A stretch of DNA of 64,000 bases, from the NCBI GenBank assembly GCA_050633105.1, contig JBOEFW010000091.1:10827-74826 (forward strand). The letters are read 5' to 3'. Under the pieces are notes generated by a model. That model was not told the DNA's origin and searched no databases. It was given only the letters and a program-made list of their open reading frames with translations. Below are positions 1-10,374 of this stretch, in pieces (within the stretch, counting starts at the first letter, position 1; the number at the start of each line of letters is the position of its first letter). Position numbers and translations under genes: made by a program. This stretch comes from Aureispira sp050633105 (lineage in GTDB: Bacteria; Bacteroidota; Bacteroidia; Chitinophagales; Saprospiraceae).

Positions 1-36
1 AAATGCAAAGGAGGACCTTAGCCAAAGATTACAAGA

Positions 37-3000
37 TTAGTTGCAATCTTCTACACAAGCGCCTGTTGAATCAATATAAAAGCCTTTTCCATCTTTTTCC
101 ACATAAGCTTTGTTGTTTTCAAAGAGTGTAATGGCGTCATAAATAAATGGAATAATGACTTTATTTTGAGCATTGATAAACCCATATTTACCCTCTTTTC
201 CAGCGGCGATTAAAGGGGCACTGGCTCCTTTAATTCCATCGTATTGACAAGGAATAATTTCTACTCCTTGTGTATTAACAACGCCATATTTATTATCTTT
301 TTGAACAATTCTATTGGCGATGGAATATTGCTGAACATCATCATACAATAAAGGAACAACAACCTTTCCTTGACTATCGAGGACGCCACAACGCTTGTTC
401 TTAATGACCTTGGTGAAACCTTTATAAAAATCACTGGCATAGTCATAACTACAAGGAATAATTTGTTGGCCTTGTTTATTAATAAAACCAAACTCTTTGT
501 AGATTCTCACCCTTGCAAAATCTCCTTGAAACAATTCTACCCCATTATAAATAAAGGGCGTTAAGACTTCTCCACTCTTGGATATAAAGCTTTGTTTGCC
601 GTCTTTTGTAACAATGGTCCAATCGTCTCTAAAGAAATAAATTTCATCATAGAGCAGTGGCGTCAATAATTCGCCAGTTGCGGTTGCTAAACCTGACTTA
701 GTGCCTTTTGTTACAACAAATAGGTTAGGAGGATCTAATTGTAGGTATTGTATTTCGTCATACTCAAAAGGAACAACTACTTGTCCCTTATCATTTAGGC
801 AGCCTTTCTTCTGACCTTTTGTAGTCACAAAAATAGAAGTGCCATACAAGCTGATGTTGTCATAAATAGCAGGTGTTAATGTTTCCCCCTTATTACTTAA
901 TAGGCCTCTTTTTCCATCTTTAATAGCAATGAAAAGGGACTGCGTCTTTATGTATTTTATTTCATCATAGATCAAAGGAATCAACTCCTCATTATTGGTG
1001 TTAATAAGACCATATTTTTTCTCCTTGTTACGCGTCTTAAAAATGTTTTTATAAACACGTTCTAATCGATCGTACTCAAAGGGAACTACGAGTTGATTGT
1101 TTAGGTTGAGTACGCCCTGTTTGTTGTCTTTGATGACAATGGCAAAGCCATCGATGAATCGTTGTCCTGCATCATAGATGTAAGGAATGACTACTTGTCC
1201 TTTTTTGTTAATGTAGCCTGCTTTTTTGATAGAAGGGTTTTGTTGGTCTTTCTGATAAACAGCAGCTAGGCCATTGAAAAAAGGCCCAATATAACCATAT
1301 TGACAAGGCAGAATGATTTCCCCTTTACTATTAATAAGGCCTGTTGCTCCTTGGTTTTTAATAGTGGCAAAGCCCTCTGTAAATCGAGTAATAGAACGGT
1401 ATTCAAAAGGAAGCAAGGTATTTCCTTGCCGATCAATCAAACCTACTTTTCCATCTTTTTCGGCAGATGTTACGGCTTGTTCAAATGAGTTAATTTTATC
1501 ATAAATACAAGGAACGACCACTTGACCATACTTATTGATGCCCCCTCGTTTCTTTCCTTGTTTTATCAAGGCTATTCCCTTAATAAAATAACGTATCTCT
1601 TCATACTCACAGGGCAGAATAATTGTTCCTGCTGTGTTGACTAAGCCCCACTTATTATCTTTTGTGATTCTGGTTAGACCATATTCGATAGGTTGTGTAT
1701 TGTTATAAATGAAAGGGCTGACCTCTTGTCCACGCACATTCAGTAAACCATATTTTCCATCTTTTGCAGCAGCTATTAACGATTCGTGATGAACTCTCAT
1801 ATAATCGTATTGATACGGAACAATCATTGTTCCTTGTAAATCCATCAAGCCATATTTTCGTTGGGTATTGCGTACAATTAGGAGTCCACTGGTAACGCGC
1901 CCAAGAATAAAATAGTTAGCGGGTAAAAGCTCTTTTCCAAGAGTGGTTAAAATGCCATATCTTCCATCTTTTAAGGTCAATAAAAGTGTTTCGGATAAGC
2001 TAGTTATCTTATCGTACTTAAATGGTGTTAAAGTTTGCCCTGTTTTATCAAGCAGCCCATATTTTCTATTCTTGATGGCAATTGCAACCTCTTGGTGAAA
2101 AACTATTTCTTGATCATATTGACAAGGGATCACAAGGGTACCATTGGTGTTGATGACCCCCCATTTCTTTTGCTCTTTGCCTTGAACGGCCATTAGGCCA
2201 TCTAAGGGTTGGCCTGCATTGTAATAATTATAAGGGGTAATGGTTTCTCCTTGATAATTGAGAAAGCCATAAAGGTTGTTCTTTTGCATAAAAATAAAAC
2301 CACCCTTGTAAGAAACCATGGATTGATGTGTGAAAGGAACAATGGTTTGTCCAGCTAGATTGAGCAAACCATATTTGCCTTCTTTTTTTGCCTGAAAAAT
2401 GCCCTTGATGTAAGAGAATATTTCTTCATAGATAGGAGGAAGAACAACTGTTCCTGTGCTGTCCATCAATCCGACGCCTGTTGGTTGGCGGAACAAAGCA
2501 TAGCCATTGTCAAAGCGATTGATTTTTCTATAGTTTAAGACAGGTTGTTTGGTGGGCTGTTTGGTGTTCCATAAGCCTTGTTGTTGATTTTTGTGAAAGG
2601 CTACAAAACCATATTGCATGGGTTGAGCAAAATCATATTCCAAGGGAACAATAGTGGCTCCTTTTGGTGTAATGAGTCCTACTTTTTGATCTTTTTTTAC
2701 AACTAATTCCCCACTTTCTAAACGCCAAATGAAATCGTATTGGAAAGGAAGGACCACTTGTCCCTTTTTATCAATAAGCCCCATTTTTTCTCCTTTCTGT
2801 ACCAAGGCCAAACCTTGTTTGAAGGGCCAAACGCGGGTATAAGTCAAGGCAATTTTAATTTTTCCCTTACGATCTACAAAGCCTGCTGCGCCTTCTTTTT
2901 GGATGCCAATCAAGCCTTCTGAACTACTCCAAATGTGGTCATAGGTTGTTTTTAGAACTTCTTTCCCTTTGGTGTTGACCAAACCAAATTTCCCTTGTCG

Positions 3001-3450
3001 TCCGACTCGAACAACGCCTTCTTGAAAAAAATGGGAATCATGTCTTCTGGTGGAGGTTAATAGCTCTAATTGTATACGCTCTATTAAATAACGTGGCGCC
3101 ATTTTGTAGTTTTCATCTAAGCCATTCGGATACAAATCTTCTTCCACCCAATCCAATGCATTGTAAACACAAGACACAATTTCTTTTCCTTTCTGATTCA
3201 CAAAGCCAAATTGGTCACCTTTCTGCACCGCTGCTAATCCATCAGAAAAATCCCAAATATGGTCATAAATAAAAGGGACAACTACTTTCCCTTTTTGGTT
3301 GACGATGCCATAGAGGCCTTTTCTTTTGTCTTTAGCCAATCCTTCTACATACGTTAGCGGTGCTGTATTGGTAAATCTATAGTCTTGGGCACTGCTAGAA
3401 TAACTATATAATAAAGCAACAAAAAGCAAAAAACGGGAAGGGAAGGACAT
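37..3450 (-). CDS. Secreted WG-repeat protein (about 30 repeats)
   Basis: The 1137-residue product starts with a signal peptide (about residues 1-21, ending SSSAQ) and is otherwise almost wholly WG (KWG) beta repeats. I count about 30 copies of the pattern G-[LFIV]-[ILV]-[ND]-x2-G-x4-P-x2-YD-x-I, one every ~36 residues. WG repeats are known as beta-rich modules in bacterial surface and periplasmic proteins, but no enzymatic role is established. The protein has no lipobox and no visible T9SS sorting tail, so it is probably periplasmic or released. Copies 7 and 26 are degenerate; the rest are close to consensus. It stands alone, with a separate peptidase gene downstream on the same strand. Function unknown; the family call is secure. 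Confidence 0.9.
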   Translation of the reverse strand: MSFPSRFLLFVALLYSYSSSAQDYRFTNTAPLTYVEGLAKDKRKGLYGIVNQKGKVVVPFIYDHIWDFSDGLAAVQKGDQFGFVNQKGKEIVSCVYNALDWVEEDLYPNGLDENYKMAPRYLIERIQLELLTSTRRHDSHFFQEGVVRVGRQGKFGLVNTKGKEVLKTTYDHIWSSSEGLIGIQKEGAAGFVDRKGKIKIALTYTRVWPFKQGLALVQKGEKMGLIDKKGQVVLPFQYDFIWRLESGELVVKKDQKVGLITPKGATIVPLEYDFAQPMQYGFVAFHKNQQQGLWNTKQPTKQPVLNYRKINRFDNGYALFRQPTGVGLMDSTGTVVLPPIYEEIFSYIKGIFQAKKEGKYGLLNLAGQTIVPFTHQSMVSYKGGFIFMQKNNLYGFLNYQGETITPYNYYNAGQPLDGLMAVQGKEQKKWGVINTNGTLVIPCQYDQEIVFHQEVAIAIKNRKYGLLDKTGQTLTPFKYDKITSLSETLLLTLKDGRYGILTTLGKELLPANYFILGRVTSGLLIVRNTQRKYGLMDLQGTMIVPYQYDYMRVHHESLIAAAKDGKYGLLNVRGQEVSPFIYNNTQPIEYGLTRITKDNKWGLVNTAGTIILPCEYEEIRYFIKGIALIKQGKKRGGINKYGQVVVPCIYDKINSFEQAVTSAEKDGKVGLIDRQGNTLLPFEYRSITRFTEGFATIKNQGATGLINSKGEIILPCQYGYIGPFFNGLAAVYQKDQQNPSIKKAGYINKKGQVVIPYIYDAGQRFIDGFAIVIKDNKQGVLNLNNQLVVPFEYDRLERVYKNIFKTRNKEKKYGLINTNNEELIPLIYDEIKYIKTQSLFIAIKDGKRGLLSNKGETLTPAIYDNISLYGTSIFVTTKGQKKGCLNDKGQVVVPFEYDEIQYLQLDPPNLFVVTKGTKSGLATATGELLTPLLYDEIYFFRDDWTIVTKDGKQSFISKSGEVLTPFIYNGVELFQGDFARVRIYKEFGFINKQGQQIIPCSYDYASDFYKGFTKVIKNKRCGVLDSQGKVVVPLLYDDVQQYSIANRIVQKDNKYGVVNTQGVEIIPCQYDGIKGASAPLIAAGKEGKYGFINAQNKVIIPFIYDAITLFENNKAYVEKDGKGFYIDSTGACVEDCN

Positions 3451-3560
3451 GTTTATAAATTGTGGTCAATCAAATGAATTTAACTCAATATCCGCTTTTT
3501 TGTCAGTATTGCGTCTATCTATGCGTTTCTGTAAGGGACTAGTGCAAAAATTATGCTGAT

Positions 3561-4934
3561 CTATTTACGCTCCATAATTGGAAAGGCTCCTTGCGTTTTC
3601 CAATGCTCTTTATTGGTTTGAAAATATTCCCAGAGTTGTACAAAGCGCTCAGCAGATCGCTTAATAGGTGCTAGATCGACGCCTTTCTCTTCTAAAACCT
3701 GCCATTGAGAAGCCAATAAACCAGGATGTGCCAATCCTTGGGAATCAATTGGAGGATAGGTCTTGGTTGGATCAATGGGGGAACAGCCTTTTTTGCCAAC
3801 TTTAGGACGACTGTGATTGAGCCAGCCATTAAAATCGCTTTGAAAACCAAGGGCATATTTTACTTTTTCTGCTTCAGTCAAATCAGCAAAAGCAATAGAC
3901 GTATCGCCTATGATAACGCCCACATTGGATTCAATGTATTCCTTGACTTCTTCATACATGAATTGATAAGAATCCAAAGACCCTCGACAAAGAACACCTG
4001 CTTTGACCAAACTGTCTTCCTTGTTTTTATAATAATCAGTGGGATCCATTAAACCCATTTCTACTCCACTGATGGGCAGTGCCATGAATCCTTGTAGTTT
4101 ATAAAGGGCTAAAATATCTTCTCGACTAATGGAGCGTGGATTGTTTCGAATATCCTTAAAACAATCGTGGGTAGAAAGTGGAGGAATGCCTTCTTCTTTC
4201 ATAAATGCCAAGGCATCTTTTCTAGTTTGGGTCTCCATGTGCGTAAGGTCGGTCATAATCCCTGCTTGTGCCAACCATTTTATCGCTTGCTTGCCTTTTT
4301 CTTTTAGACCACGTTTTTTTTGAGGTTTTAAAGCGCCTTTTAGATTGATTAAGGTGGTGAAAATGCCTGGACGAATCCCTGCACTGCCATATTCGGAGTC
4401 CACTAGATGCATGAGCGTGACAAAGGCTACTCCTTGCGCTGCCCAAAATTGGGCATCTTCTAAATTGTTAATTAAGCGTTTGCCGCCCTCTATGGAGAAG
4501 ACGATGATTGTTTTATTGGTATTGTGGTAATAATCGCGGATAGCAGCAGGTGTTTTGGCGACTACAAAATCATCAGAATGAGCTTGGGCAAAATCATTGA
4601 TATAGCTCAGTTGCTTTAGAATGGTTTTACGCGCTTTTTTAGGACGTTTGACCCATTCTGTGGTTAAGGCGCCAACTACAATAATCCTTGCTCCTGCGTT
4701 TTTTCTCCAATAGTTTGCATAATTCACATTCTTGAATTGATGCCGATAACTGAGATGTGGTGGTTTGTTTTCATCAAAAAAGGTAAACCCCTCCCCAAAG
4801 AAAAAATAGGGGACATGCATGGTGGGGTGCATTTGCATATCTATGTAGGTGCGGATTTCCTGAGATAGGGAATCTTGGGCAACTAAATGTTGCTGTATTT
4901 GAAGGAATAATAAAAGGAGCAATAATTTGTTCAT
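3561..4934 (-). CDS. Membrane dipeptidase-like protein (peptidase M19 family)
   Basis: The open frame extends to 5006, but the ATG at 4934 is the better start because it gives a clean signal peptide (MNKLLLLLLFLQ...LVAQ). The mature part shows the order of metal-ligand motifs expected of M19 renal-dipeptidase-like hydrolases: an early IDMQMHPTMH (His-Pro variant of the usual HxD), FSIEGG with the bridging Glu, LMHLVDSEYG, MTDLTHM and LSTHDCF. The first motif departs from the classical HxD, as in a divergent subfamily of these TIM-barrel proteins, so dipeptide or other amide substrates cannot be assigned. Predicted periplasmic. The gene is monocistronic by spacing, about 110 bp from the WG-repeat gene downstream. 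Confidence 0.75.
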   Translation of the reverse strand: MNKLLLLLLFLQIQQHLVAQDSLSQEIRTYIDMQMHPTMHVPYFFFGEGFTFFDENKPPHLSYRHQFKNVNYANYWRKNAGARIIVVGALTTEWVKRPKKARKTILKQLSYINDFAQAHSDDFVVAKTPAAIRDYYHNTNKTIIVFSIEGGKRLINNLEDAQFWAAQGVAFVTLMHLVDSEYGSAGIRPGIFTTLINLKGALKPQKKRGLKEKGKQAIKWLAQAGIMTDLTHMETQTRKDALAFMKEEGIPPLSTHDCFKDIRNNPRSISREDILALYKLQGFMALPISGVEMGLMDPTDYYKNKEDSLVKAGVLCRGSLDSYQFMYEEVKEYIESNVGVIIGDTSIAFADLTEAEKVKYALGFQSDFNGWLNHSRPKVGKKGCSPIDPTKTYPPIDSQGLAHPGLLASQWQVLEEKGVDLAPIKRSAERFVQLWEYFQTNKEHWKTQGAFPIMERK

Positions 4935-5097
4935 GAGTTTCCGTTGAAATCTAATAAGGATTCTAATAAAACAAATTAATAAGGTATTAAAAAGAAAAGA
5001 GACCAAAAATCTAGTACAACAAAGCGTTGACTGTTTTTTTGATCTCTTGATAGATGTTCTGGAATTGTTTCCACTTCATTTAGAGAAATAAAGAAAC

Positions 5098-7185
5098 TTA
5101 CTCTTTTATCATCTTAATGGTTTGTTGTTTGTTATTAGAAGTTAACTGAACAAAATAAACGCCTTTAGGCAAGTGTTGTACTGACAGTATGATTTTGTCA
5201 GTGGAATAGTAGTTGTTTTCTAAGCGGACTTTACTACTGATGTCTACGACTTGAACAGCAATTAAATCGCTGTATTCAGCCAACTCAATGGTTAGAAAAT
5301 CTTTTGTTGGAATAGGATAAACGTTTTGGAGACTTAGACTCGCTTTGTTTTCTACTCCTAATCGAGTCACATCAATACAATTAGAGGTATCTGTACAGTT
5401 GTTATTGGTAACAATGACGGCATAATCTCCATTAACTATAGGCATATAAGTTGGGCCATTGGCACCGATTATTATTGTATTGTTAGTGCAATCGAACCAT
5501 TGGTAATTGGTTCCGATAGTATTGGTAGAAAGGATGGTGCCCAAGAGGCTAATCTGTGCATTGTTAGGGGTAATGGTTAAGTTTAAGGTAACAATGGAAT
5601 CGCAACCAGTTGAACTGGTCAACGTATCCGTTGCTATAGTACTGTTGGTATATGTTATTCCATTGATCCAAGTATAGGCATTACAAGCATTTTGTACAGT
5701 GAGGCCTGTTGTGGATTGATTGATGGTTAGGTTTAAGGTGATGATGGAATCACAACCACTCGCCGCGCGACCAGAGAGGATAAAGATAGCTGTATCATTA
5801 TTACTAGTGTAGGTATTACCATCTAGCCAAGTATAAGTGCTACAAGCTGCAATGGTATCAATGCTTTCAGCCGCGGCTAAAACCTGAATATAGAGCAGCG
5901 TATCTCCAATACATCCACTGGTATCAATATAAGTATAAGTGAGGGCATGGGTTCCTGTCCCTGCCAAATTTGGACTAAAAGAACCAGTACTATTAATCAC
6001 CCCATTGCCTGAGTAAAAACCTCCTATTGGACTTCCACCAGTTAAGGGGGTAGTTCCTTGTGAAGGGCAAATATCAGCTATTGGAGCATGGGTAACGATA
6101 GAAGATGTATTGCAATAACAAGAGAGATTCGCTTCCCATCCTGCTAAGGTATTGGCACTGTCGGTCACGAATTGAAAAGTAAGGCTGCCGTCTAGAGCAG
6201 TAGAGGCAATAGAGCCAATATTAACCGTGCCTGTATAGGTGCCAATGAGAGGTGCATTGATACTATTACCATTATAAATACTTAAAGAATCTAAGCTATC
6301 TACTTCAAAGTTAACAAAATCAGCTAGGAGCTTTCCTGTTGGATTATCAGGGTAAAACGTTTTAGTTCTAAATTCATTATTGCTGTAATTTCCATTCCCT
6401 TTTCCGCTGTCATAATAGGTTCCACTACAGGTATTCACAGAACTTTGTGTTCCTGCCTGTGAATAACAAGTGGTGTCTATTGTAAGGTAAATAGCATTGG
6501 AGTATAAAGTATCATACTGACTTAATCTGGACCTAAATCGATAATAACTTGCGGTTGATGGTTGGGTATAGTATGCCTCATTAGAGGCATTGGGGAGATT
6601 TACCCAAGTGGTGCTGTCTTGTGAAATTTGCCATTGAAAATCGTAGGCATTACAATTAGGAACAGCGTAGAGGGTTGCATAATCATCCTTGCAAAGAGCA
6701 TTTTTGTCACTAAAAATTAAAGCAGATCTATTATAATTACAAGAAGAAATAACGGCATACCAACCTGATTCATTAACCGATCCATCAGAAGAAAAATTAA
6801 AAGTAAGGCTACCATCAGCGGCCGTAGACAGATAGGTTGTTCCTATGGTAAAACTACCTGCACCAGAGACGGAGGTAATAAAAGAGGTATTGTTGCCACT
6901 TCCGCTATACATGGTCAAATAATCATAACTAGCTTCGGTACTAAAACTATAAAATTTAACTCGGAGCTGATTGGCTGTATCTATAGGAAAAAAAGAATGG
7001 GTTAGATTTTCGTTGTTGCCATACCTGCCGCCACCGCCAGCTCCTGTATCAAAAAAAGTAGATTTTCCAATGATATCCATTCCCGCATTTCTGATATTAA
7101 TACTTCGATTGTAAGCAGCGATATTTTGTGCATAAGAAGAGATAATCATCCCCCAGCAGAACATGATAATTAAGATGACCTTCAT
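5098..7185 (-). CDS. CUB-like, T9SS-secreted surface protein
   Basis: Translation is best started at the ATG at 7185, which gives the signal peptide MKVILIIMFCW...SSYAQ; the open frame upstream to 7281 lacks one. The mature chain has two CUB-like domains (about residues 20-145 and 240-360) separated by an Ig-like segment (QWQISQDSTTW). Then come two copies of a Cys-containing repeat (C-x2-YTW-x2-G-x-TYT ... GCDSI-x-TLNLTI) common in Bacteroidota surface proteins. The last ~80 residues (NVYPIPTKDFLTIEL ... GVYFVQL ... KMIKE) form a T9SS type A sorting domain, so export through the type IX system and surface anchoring or release is expected. The ligand is unknown. A fitting Bacteroidota promoter lies 31-60 bp upstream of the start. 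Confidence 0.85.
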   Translation of the reverse strand: MKVILIIMFCWGMIISSYAQNIAAYNRSINIRNAGMDIIGKSTFFDTGAGGGGRYGNNENLTHSFFPIDTANQLRVKFYSFSTEASYDYLTMYSGSGNNTSFITSVSGAGSFTIGTTYLSTAADGSLTFNFSSDGSVNESGWYAVISSCNYNRSALIFSDKNALCKDDYATLYAVPNCNAYDFQWQISQDSTTWVNLPNASNEAYYTQPSTASYYRFRSRLSQYDTLYSNAIYLTIDTTCYSQAGTQSSVNTCSGTYYDSGKGNGNYSNNEFRTKTFYPDNPTGKLLADFVNFEVDSLDSLSIYNGNSINAPLIGTYTGTVNIGSIASTALDGSLTFQFVTDSANTLAGWEANLSCYCNTSSIVTHAPIADICPSQGTTPLTGGSPIGGFYSGNGVINSTGSFSPNLAGTGTHALTYTYIDTSGCIGDTLLYIQVLAAAESIDTIAACSTYTWLDGNTYTSNNDTAIFILSGRAASGCDSIITLNLTINQSTTGLTVQNACNAYTWINGITYTNSTIATDTLTSSTGCDSIVTLNLTITPNNAQISLLGTILSTNTIGTNYQWFDCTNNTIIIGANGPTYMPIVNGDYAVIVTNNNCTDTSNCIDVTRLGVENKASLSLQNVYPIPTKDFLTIELAEYSDLIAVQVVDISSKVRLENNYYSTDKIILSVQHLPKGVYFVQLTSNNKQQTIKMIKE

Positions 7186-7215
7186 ATTGTTTTTAATTTT
7201 TAATTTGATAATGAA

Positions 7216-7245
7216 TGAAGGTAAACGAAAAGGATTCCAATCAAA
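7216..7245 (-). promoter_or_regulatory. Putative Bacteroidota promoter for the CUB/T9SS gene
   Basis: On the minus strand TTTG is followed 18 bases later by TACCTTCA, close to the TTTG-N19-TAnnTTTG consensus. It sits 31 bp or more upstream of the ATG at 7185. This supports the internal start, because the longer reading frame would overlap the promoter. Sequence match only. Confidence 0.4.
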
Positions 7246-7471
7246 TTTTTGAATAGTTATAGATGTAATTATATTGTACAAGGAATAGTTTTAAGTGAAA
7301 GGAGGGATTGTTTTAATGTTTTGATAAGGAGAGTGTTATTGATTGAACTGCTCAACTCACAGTTTTTCCATTCAATAACGGATATGAAAAAAAATAAGAA
7401 TAGCTACATACGATCTTCCACTATTCAAAAAAACTTTAAAAGCGCTCTTTAAGAAGAATTTTTACTTGATT

Positions 7472-8941
7472 ATGAATAAAGAAATACAGCATTTATACGC
7501 AGAACTATCGGCTAAGAATAAAGAAGAACTATGGAAAGATTATGAGGCGTCACCTAAGATGTTGCGTTATCTACATTTATTAGAAGGCAGCGAATTGGTG
7601 CATACACCAAAGGCGATACAGGTTATTTATGAAGAAGAAAAAGAAGAGACATCGCAAGTGTTAACCAATCGCTTTTATAAGTTGCGAAAGGTATTGCGGA
7701 TAAAGTTGTTGGACAAGCTTAAGAATGTCCTCAGTAGTCATACAGAAGAAGAAATAGAATTGAAATTTTTGCAGTTGTTGTTATTAAAAAATGAACATGC
7801 TTATGTGTTAACTAAAGCACAGAAACTAGAAAAAAAATACTGGGAAGCCAATTTGTTTGAATTATTACCAGACTTAATTCATTTGATTATATGCGCCTTG
7901 CATTTTCATAAAGCACATGGGACGAATGAAGTCGCAGAGTATATAGAAAAATTAGAACTTGCAAGTAAATTGCAATACAATCTCTATCAGTTTAAAAACT
8001 ATGTAAATTCCTTTAGAACACAGGTTCTGGATGTATACAATATGTCAGAGATTATTGACCATTATACTGAGACGACTACCAAAATGCAACGAAAATCAAA
8101 TGCTTTAAAAGCTTATCCTAGATTTCGTTTGATTTATCACCACACCAGTTTTACGATTGGAGCGCATCTTCAAGACATTGTGCATAAATCGGGTAATGTA
8201 TTAACAAGGCATGTTAATCAAATTGAAAAAATGCTCTCGGAACACCCTGATATGCCTGTTACCGATTACGTGATTAATCATAGGCTGTATTTTCTGAATA
8301 AGCTTTTTTTATACAAGGCAATTTATTGGTACCAAAAAGGAAAATCAAAAAAGAGCTATCAATGTATCTTAGATGATGAGCAATTAAGAATTGAAAACCC
8401 TACCATTTACCTTCCTAGATCTGGTGTTGGTTTTGCCAATATTTTATTGTGTTGTTGGGGCGCAAAAGAATATAAAGCGATGTTGAAATACACCGAAGAA
8501 TTCAAAGTATTTCAAATAAATAATACTTCCGTAAAAGCAGAGGTGCCTTATTTTATTTATGAATTGTTAGCCTACACAGGCTTATATCCCAAAGAGAAAC
8601 ATCCTAATCCAATACGACTCATTACGATGACGGAAAAATTTCTAGCCACAGCGGATGAGAACTCTACTTGGATTTATGGAGCATTAGGAACCTTTACCTT
8701 GCTTTATGGAGAATATGAACGGAGCAGGCGCTTATTGGAGTATCCACCATTAGTGAAAGAGTATCAACAAGTAGACTATAACATTGATCCAATAGAACTA
8801 TTGGATGCGGTAGAAGAAAATAGTTATGAGGCGCTGATGTCTTTAATTAAGAAAATACGTGTTTATAGAAAGAAGAATACCAATAGAGATGTCTTGACGC
8901 ATCTAAAGGAATTGGAAATGTTGACGAAGACATTTTTATAA
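7472..8941 (+). CDS. Unrecognised cytoplasmic, mostly helical protein
   Basis: The 489-residue product starts at the ATG at 7472; a TTG two codons earlier is less likely. There is no signal peptide or membrane segment. The sequence is rich in Leu, Lys, Glu and Tyr and looks almost entirely alpha-helical, with stretches such as LLLLKNEHAYVLTKAQKLEKKYWEAN that resemble TPR-like or other helical-repeat architecture, though no canonical TPR consensus can be drawn. I do not recognise a named family. It ends 11 bp from the convergent DUF4041 gene. The neighbourhood (a surface protein on one side, a GIY-YIG-like protein on the other) gives no clear functional hint. Confidence 0.7.
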   Translation: MNKEIQHLYAELSAKNKEELWKDYEASPKMLRYLHLLEGSELVHTPKAIQVIYEEEKEETSQVLTNRFYKLRKVLRIKLLDKLKNVLSSHTEEEIELKFLQLLLLKNEHAYVLTKAQKLEKKYWEANLFELLPDLIHLIICALHFHKAHGTNEVAEYIEKLELASKLQYNLYQFKNYVNSFRTQVLDVYNMSEIIDHYTETTTKMQRKSNALKAYPRFRLIYHHTSFTIGAHLQDIVHKSGNVLTRHVNQIEKMLSEHPDMPVTDYVINHRLYFLNKLFLYKAIYWYQKGKSKKSYQCILDDEQLRIENPTIYLPRSGVGFANILLCCWGAKEYKAMLKYTEEFKVFQINNTSVKAEVPYFIYELLAYTGLYPKEKHPNPIRLITMTEKFLATADENSTWIYGALGTFTLLYGEYERSRRLLEYPPLVKEYQQVDYNIDPIELLDAVEENSYEALMSLIKKIRVYRKKNTNRDVLTHLKELEMLTKTFL

Positions 8942-8952
8942 TAGCGATTCTT

Positions 8953-10374
8953 TTAGTCAAAAATTTCAGTGATTGTTGGAAATGGTTGTTCCTCTTCTTT
9001 TTGAAATGCTTTATTTTGTCTTTCTAGAATAGATAAGCTTTCTCTATACTCTTTAGCTTCTGCCTCTTTTACGAATTCAATTTCACCATGGTTGGCATGG
9101 ACGACTCTTTCAATTTCTTCTAATGAGATATTAAAATACTCTCTTCTACGATTGATATGATTTAATCGATACTGGTCAAAAATTTTGTGTAGTTGATTTT
9201 CTAATTCAGGAGCATTGTCAGAATAAATCATAGCATGAACATCAAATTTGAATGGAACAGAAGCATCTCCAAGTTCTTTTACTCGATCTAGTGGTTCTAA
9301 GCGTCTAGTCATACCTATCTTATAAATATTTTCTCCAAAGGAACCAATGTTGGAAATGACATAGACATGTCCAGCTTTTGTTTTTTGTGCCATAGAAATA
9401 GCGCGTTGGTTTTTTTCTTCGGAGATTTGTAAGAGCTCTTGTAGTTCTTGTAATTGAGCTTCAAAAGTAGCACGTTCTGTTTCTGAAGCTTTGGCAACAT
9501 CTTCTAGGGCTTTTTTCATGGCTTTTTGCAAGAGTTTTTCTTCCTTAGCGGCTTCTTTTTGTGCTTTTTCAAAATCCTTTCTAGCCTTTTCTTCTTCTCG
9601 CATTTGTTCTTTTATTTGTCGTTGCTGTTCTTTTTCTTCTTGTTTTTTTAATTGATATTCATAGGTTAGTTGCAATTCTTTTAATTTAAGAGCTGCATAA
9701 ATTGGAGAGATGCTTAAATCTTGTGTTTCTCCCATTTTGGTAATAGCCGCAGCAGCTTTTTCAAGACGTTCTTCCATGCGTTTTTCATTGTTCCAAGTAA
9801 CTCCTTTGATGAAATTATTGGCCTCCCCGTTGAATGCTCTAAGCATGAGTTTTTTTTGTTTGTTAATCATTTTCTGACCTTCTCGTTCACTTCCATTAAC
9901 GGTCCAGTTTCTACCGCCTAATACTGCTTTATTATCTTTGATTAATTGTTTCTGGGTTTCTCTGACTTGTTTGATTTTTTGTTTGAATAGATCAGAGGTT
10001 TCATAATCAAATTGAGGTTCATAAACACCAAATTCTGCTATATCTAGATCTTCCTTTAGAAGGTTGTTTTGATGATTTAATTTATTATAAGCTTCTGTAG
10101 CTTTTTCATACCGCTCTTTTAAACGGCCAAAAGAGTTCTGCAAACCATCTAGTTTCTGCTGAATGGTCTTTTCTTCTGTTAGTAGCTCTGCTCTTCTCTG
10201 TTTTACCAAAGTATCAATATCAATGATTGGTTTGTATTTTTTCTCATAGTTTGCTAAGCGACTATCCAATATTTTTTTGTTATCATTTGATTCTTGTAGT
10301 TGCTGTTTAGTTTGCTTTAGAAGATAGGCCAATGTACCTGCTAGCAAGAGACTTAGGAATACAATAATTGTCAT
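8953..10374 (-). CDS. Membrane-anchored DUF4041 / GIY-YIG-like (T5orf172, MUG113) protein
   Basis: The 473-residue protein has an N-terminal membrane segment (residues 2-19), a coiled coil (~20-110), a DUF4041-type middle (~112-225), a long charged coiled coil (~230-325) and a C-terminal T5orf172/MUG113 domain (~333-425). The last belongs to the GIY-YIG nuclease superfamily: GHVYVISN (335-342) and YKIGMTRR (351-358) are the two core strands, followed by Glu391 and RREYF (410-414). DUF4041-T5orf172 proteins occur in phages and bacteria, and a DNA-processing or defence role has been suspected; none is proven here. The membrane anchor ahead of a nuclease-like domain is notable. It is convergent with the gene to the left. 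Confidence 0.82.
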   Translation of the reverse strand: MTIIVFLSLLLAGTLAYLLKQTKQQLQESNDNKKILDSRLANYEKKYKPIIDIDTLVKQRRAELLTEEKTIQQKLDGLQNSFGRLKERYEKATEAYNKLNHQNNLLKEDLDIAEFGVYEPQFDYETSDLFKQKIKQVRETQKQLIKDNKAVLGGRNWTVNGSEREGQKMINKQKKLMLRAFNGEANNFIKGVTWNNEKRMEERLEKAAAAITKMGETQDLSISPIYAALKLKELQLTYEYQLKKQEEKEQQRQIKEQMREEEKARKDFEKAQKEAAKEEKLLQKAMKKALEDVAKASETERATFEAQLQELQELLQISEEKNQRAISMAQKTKAGHVYVISNIGSFGENIYKIGMTRRLEPLDRVKELGDASVPFKFDVHAMIYSDNAPELENQLHKIFDQYRLNHINRRREYFNISLEEIERVVHANHGEIEFVKEAEAKEYRESLSILERQNKAFQKEEEQPFPTITEIFD

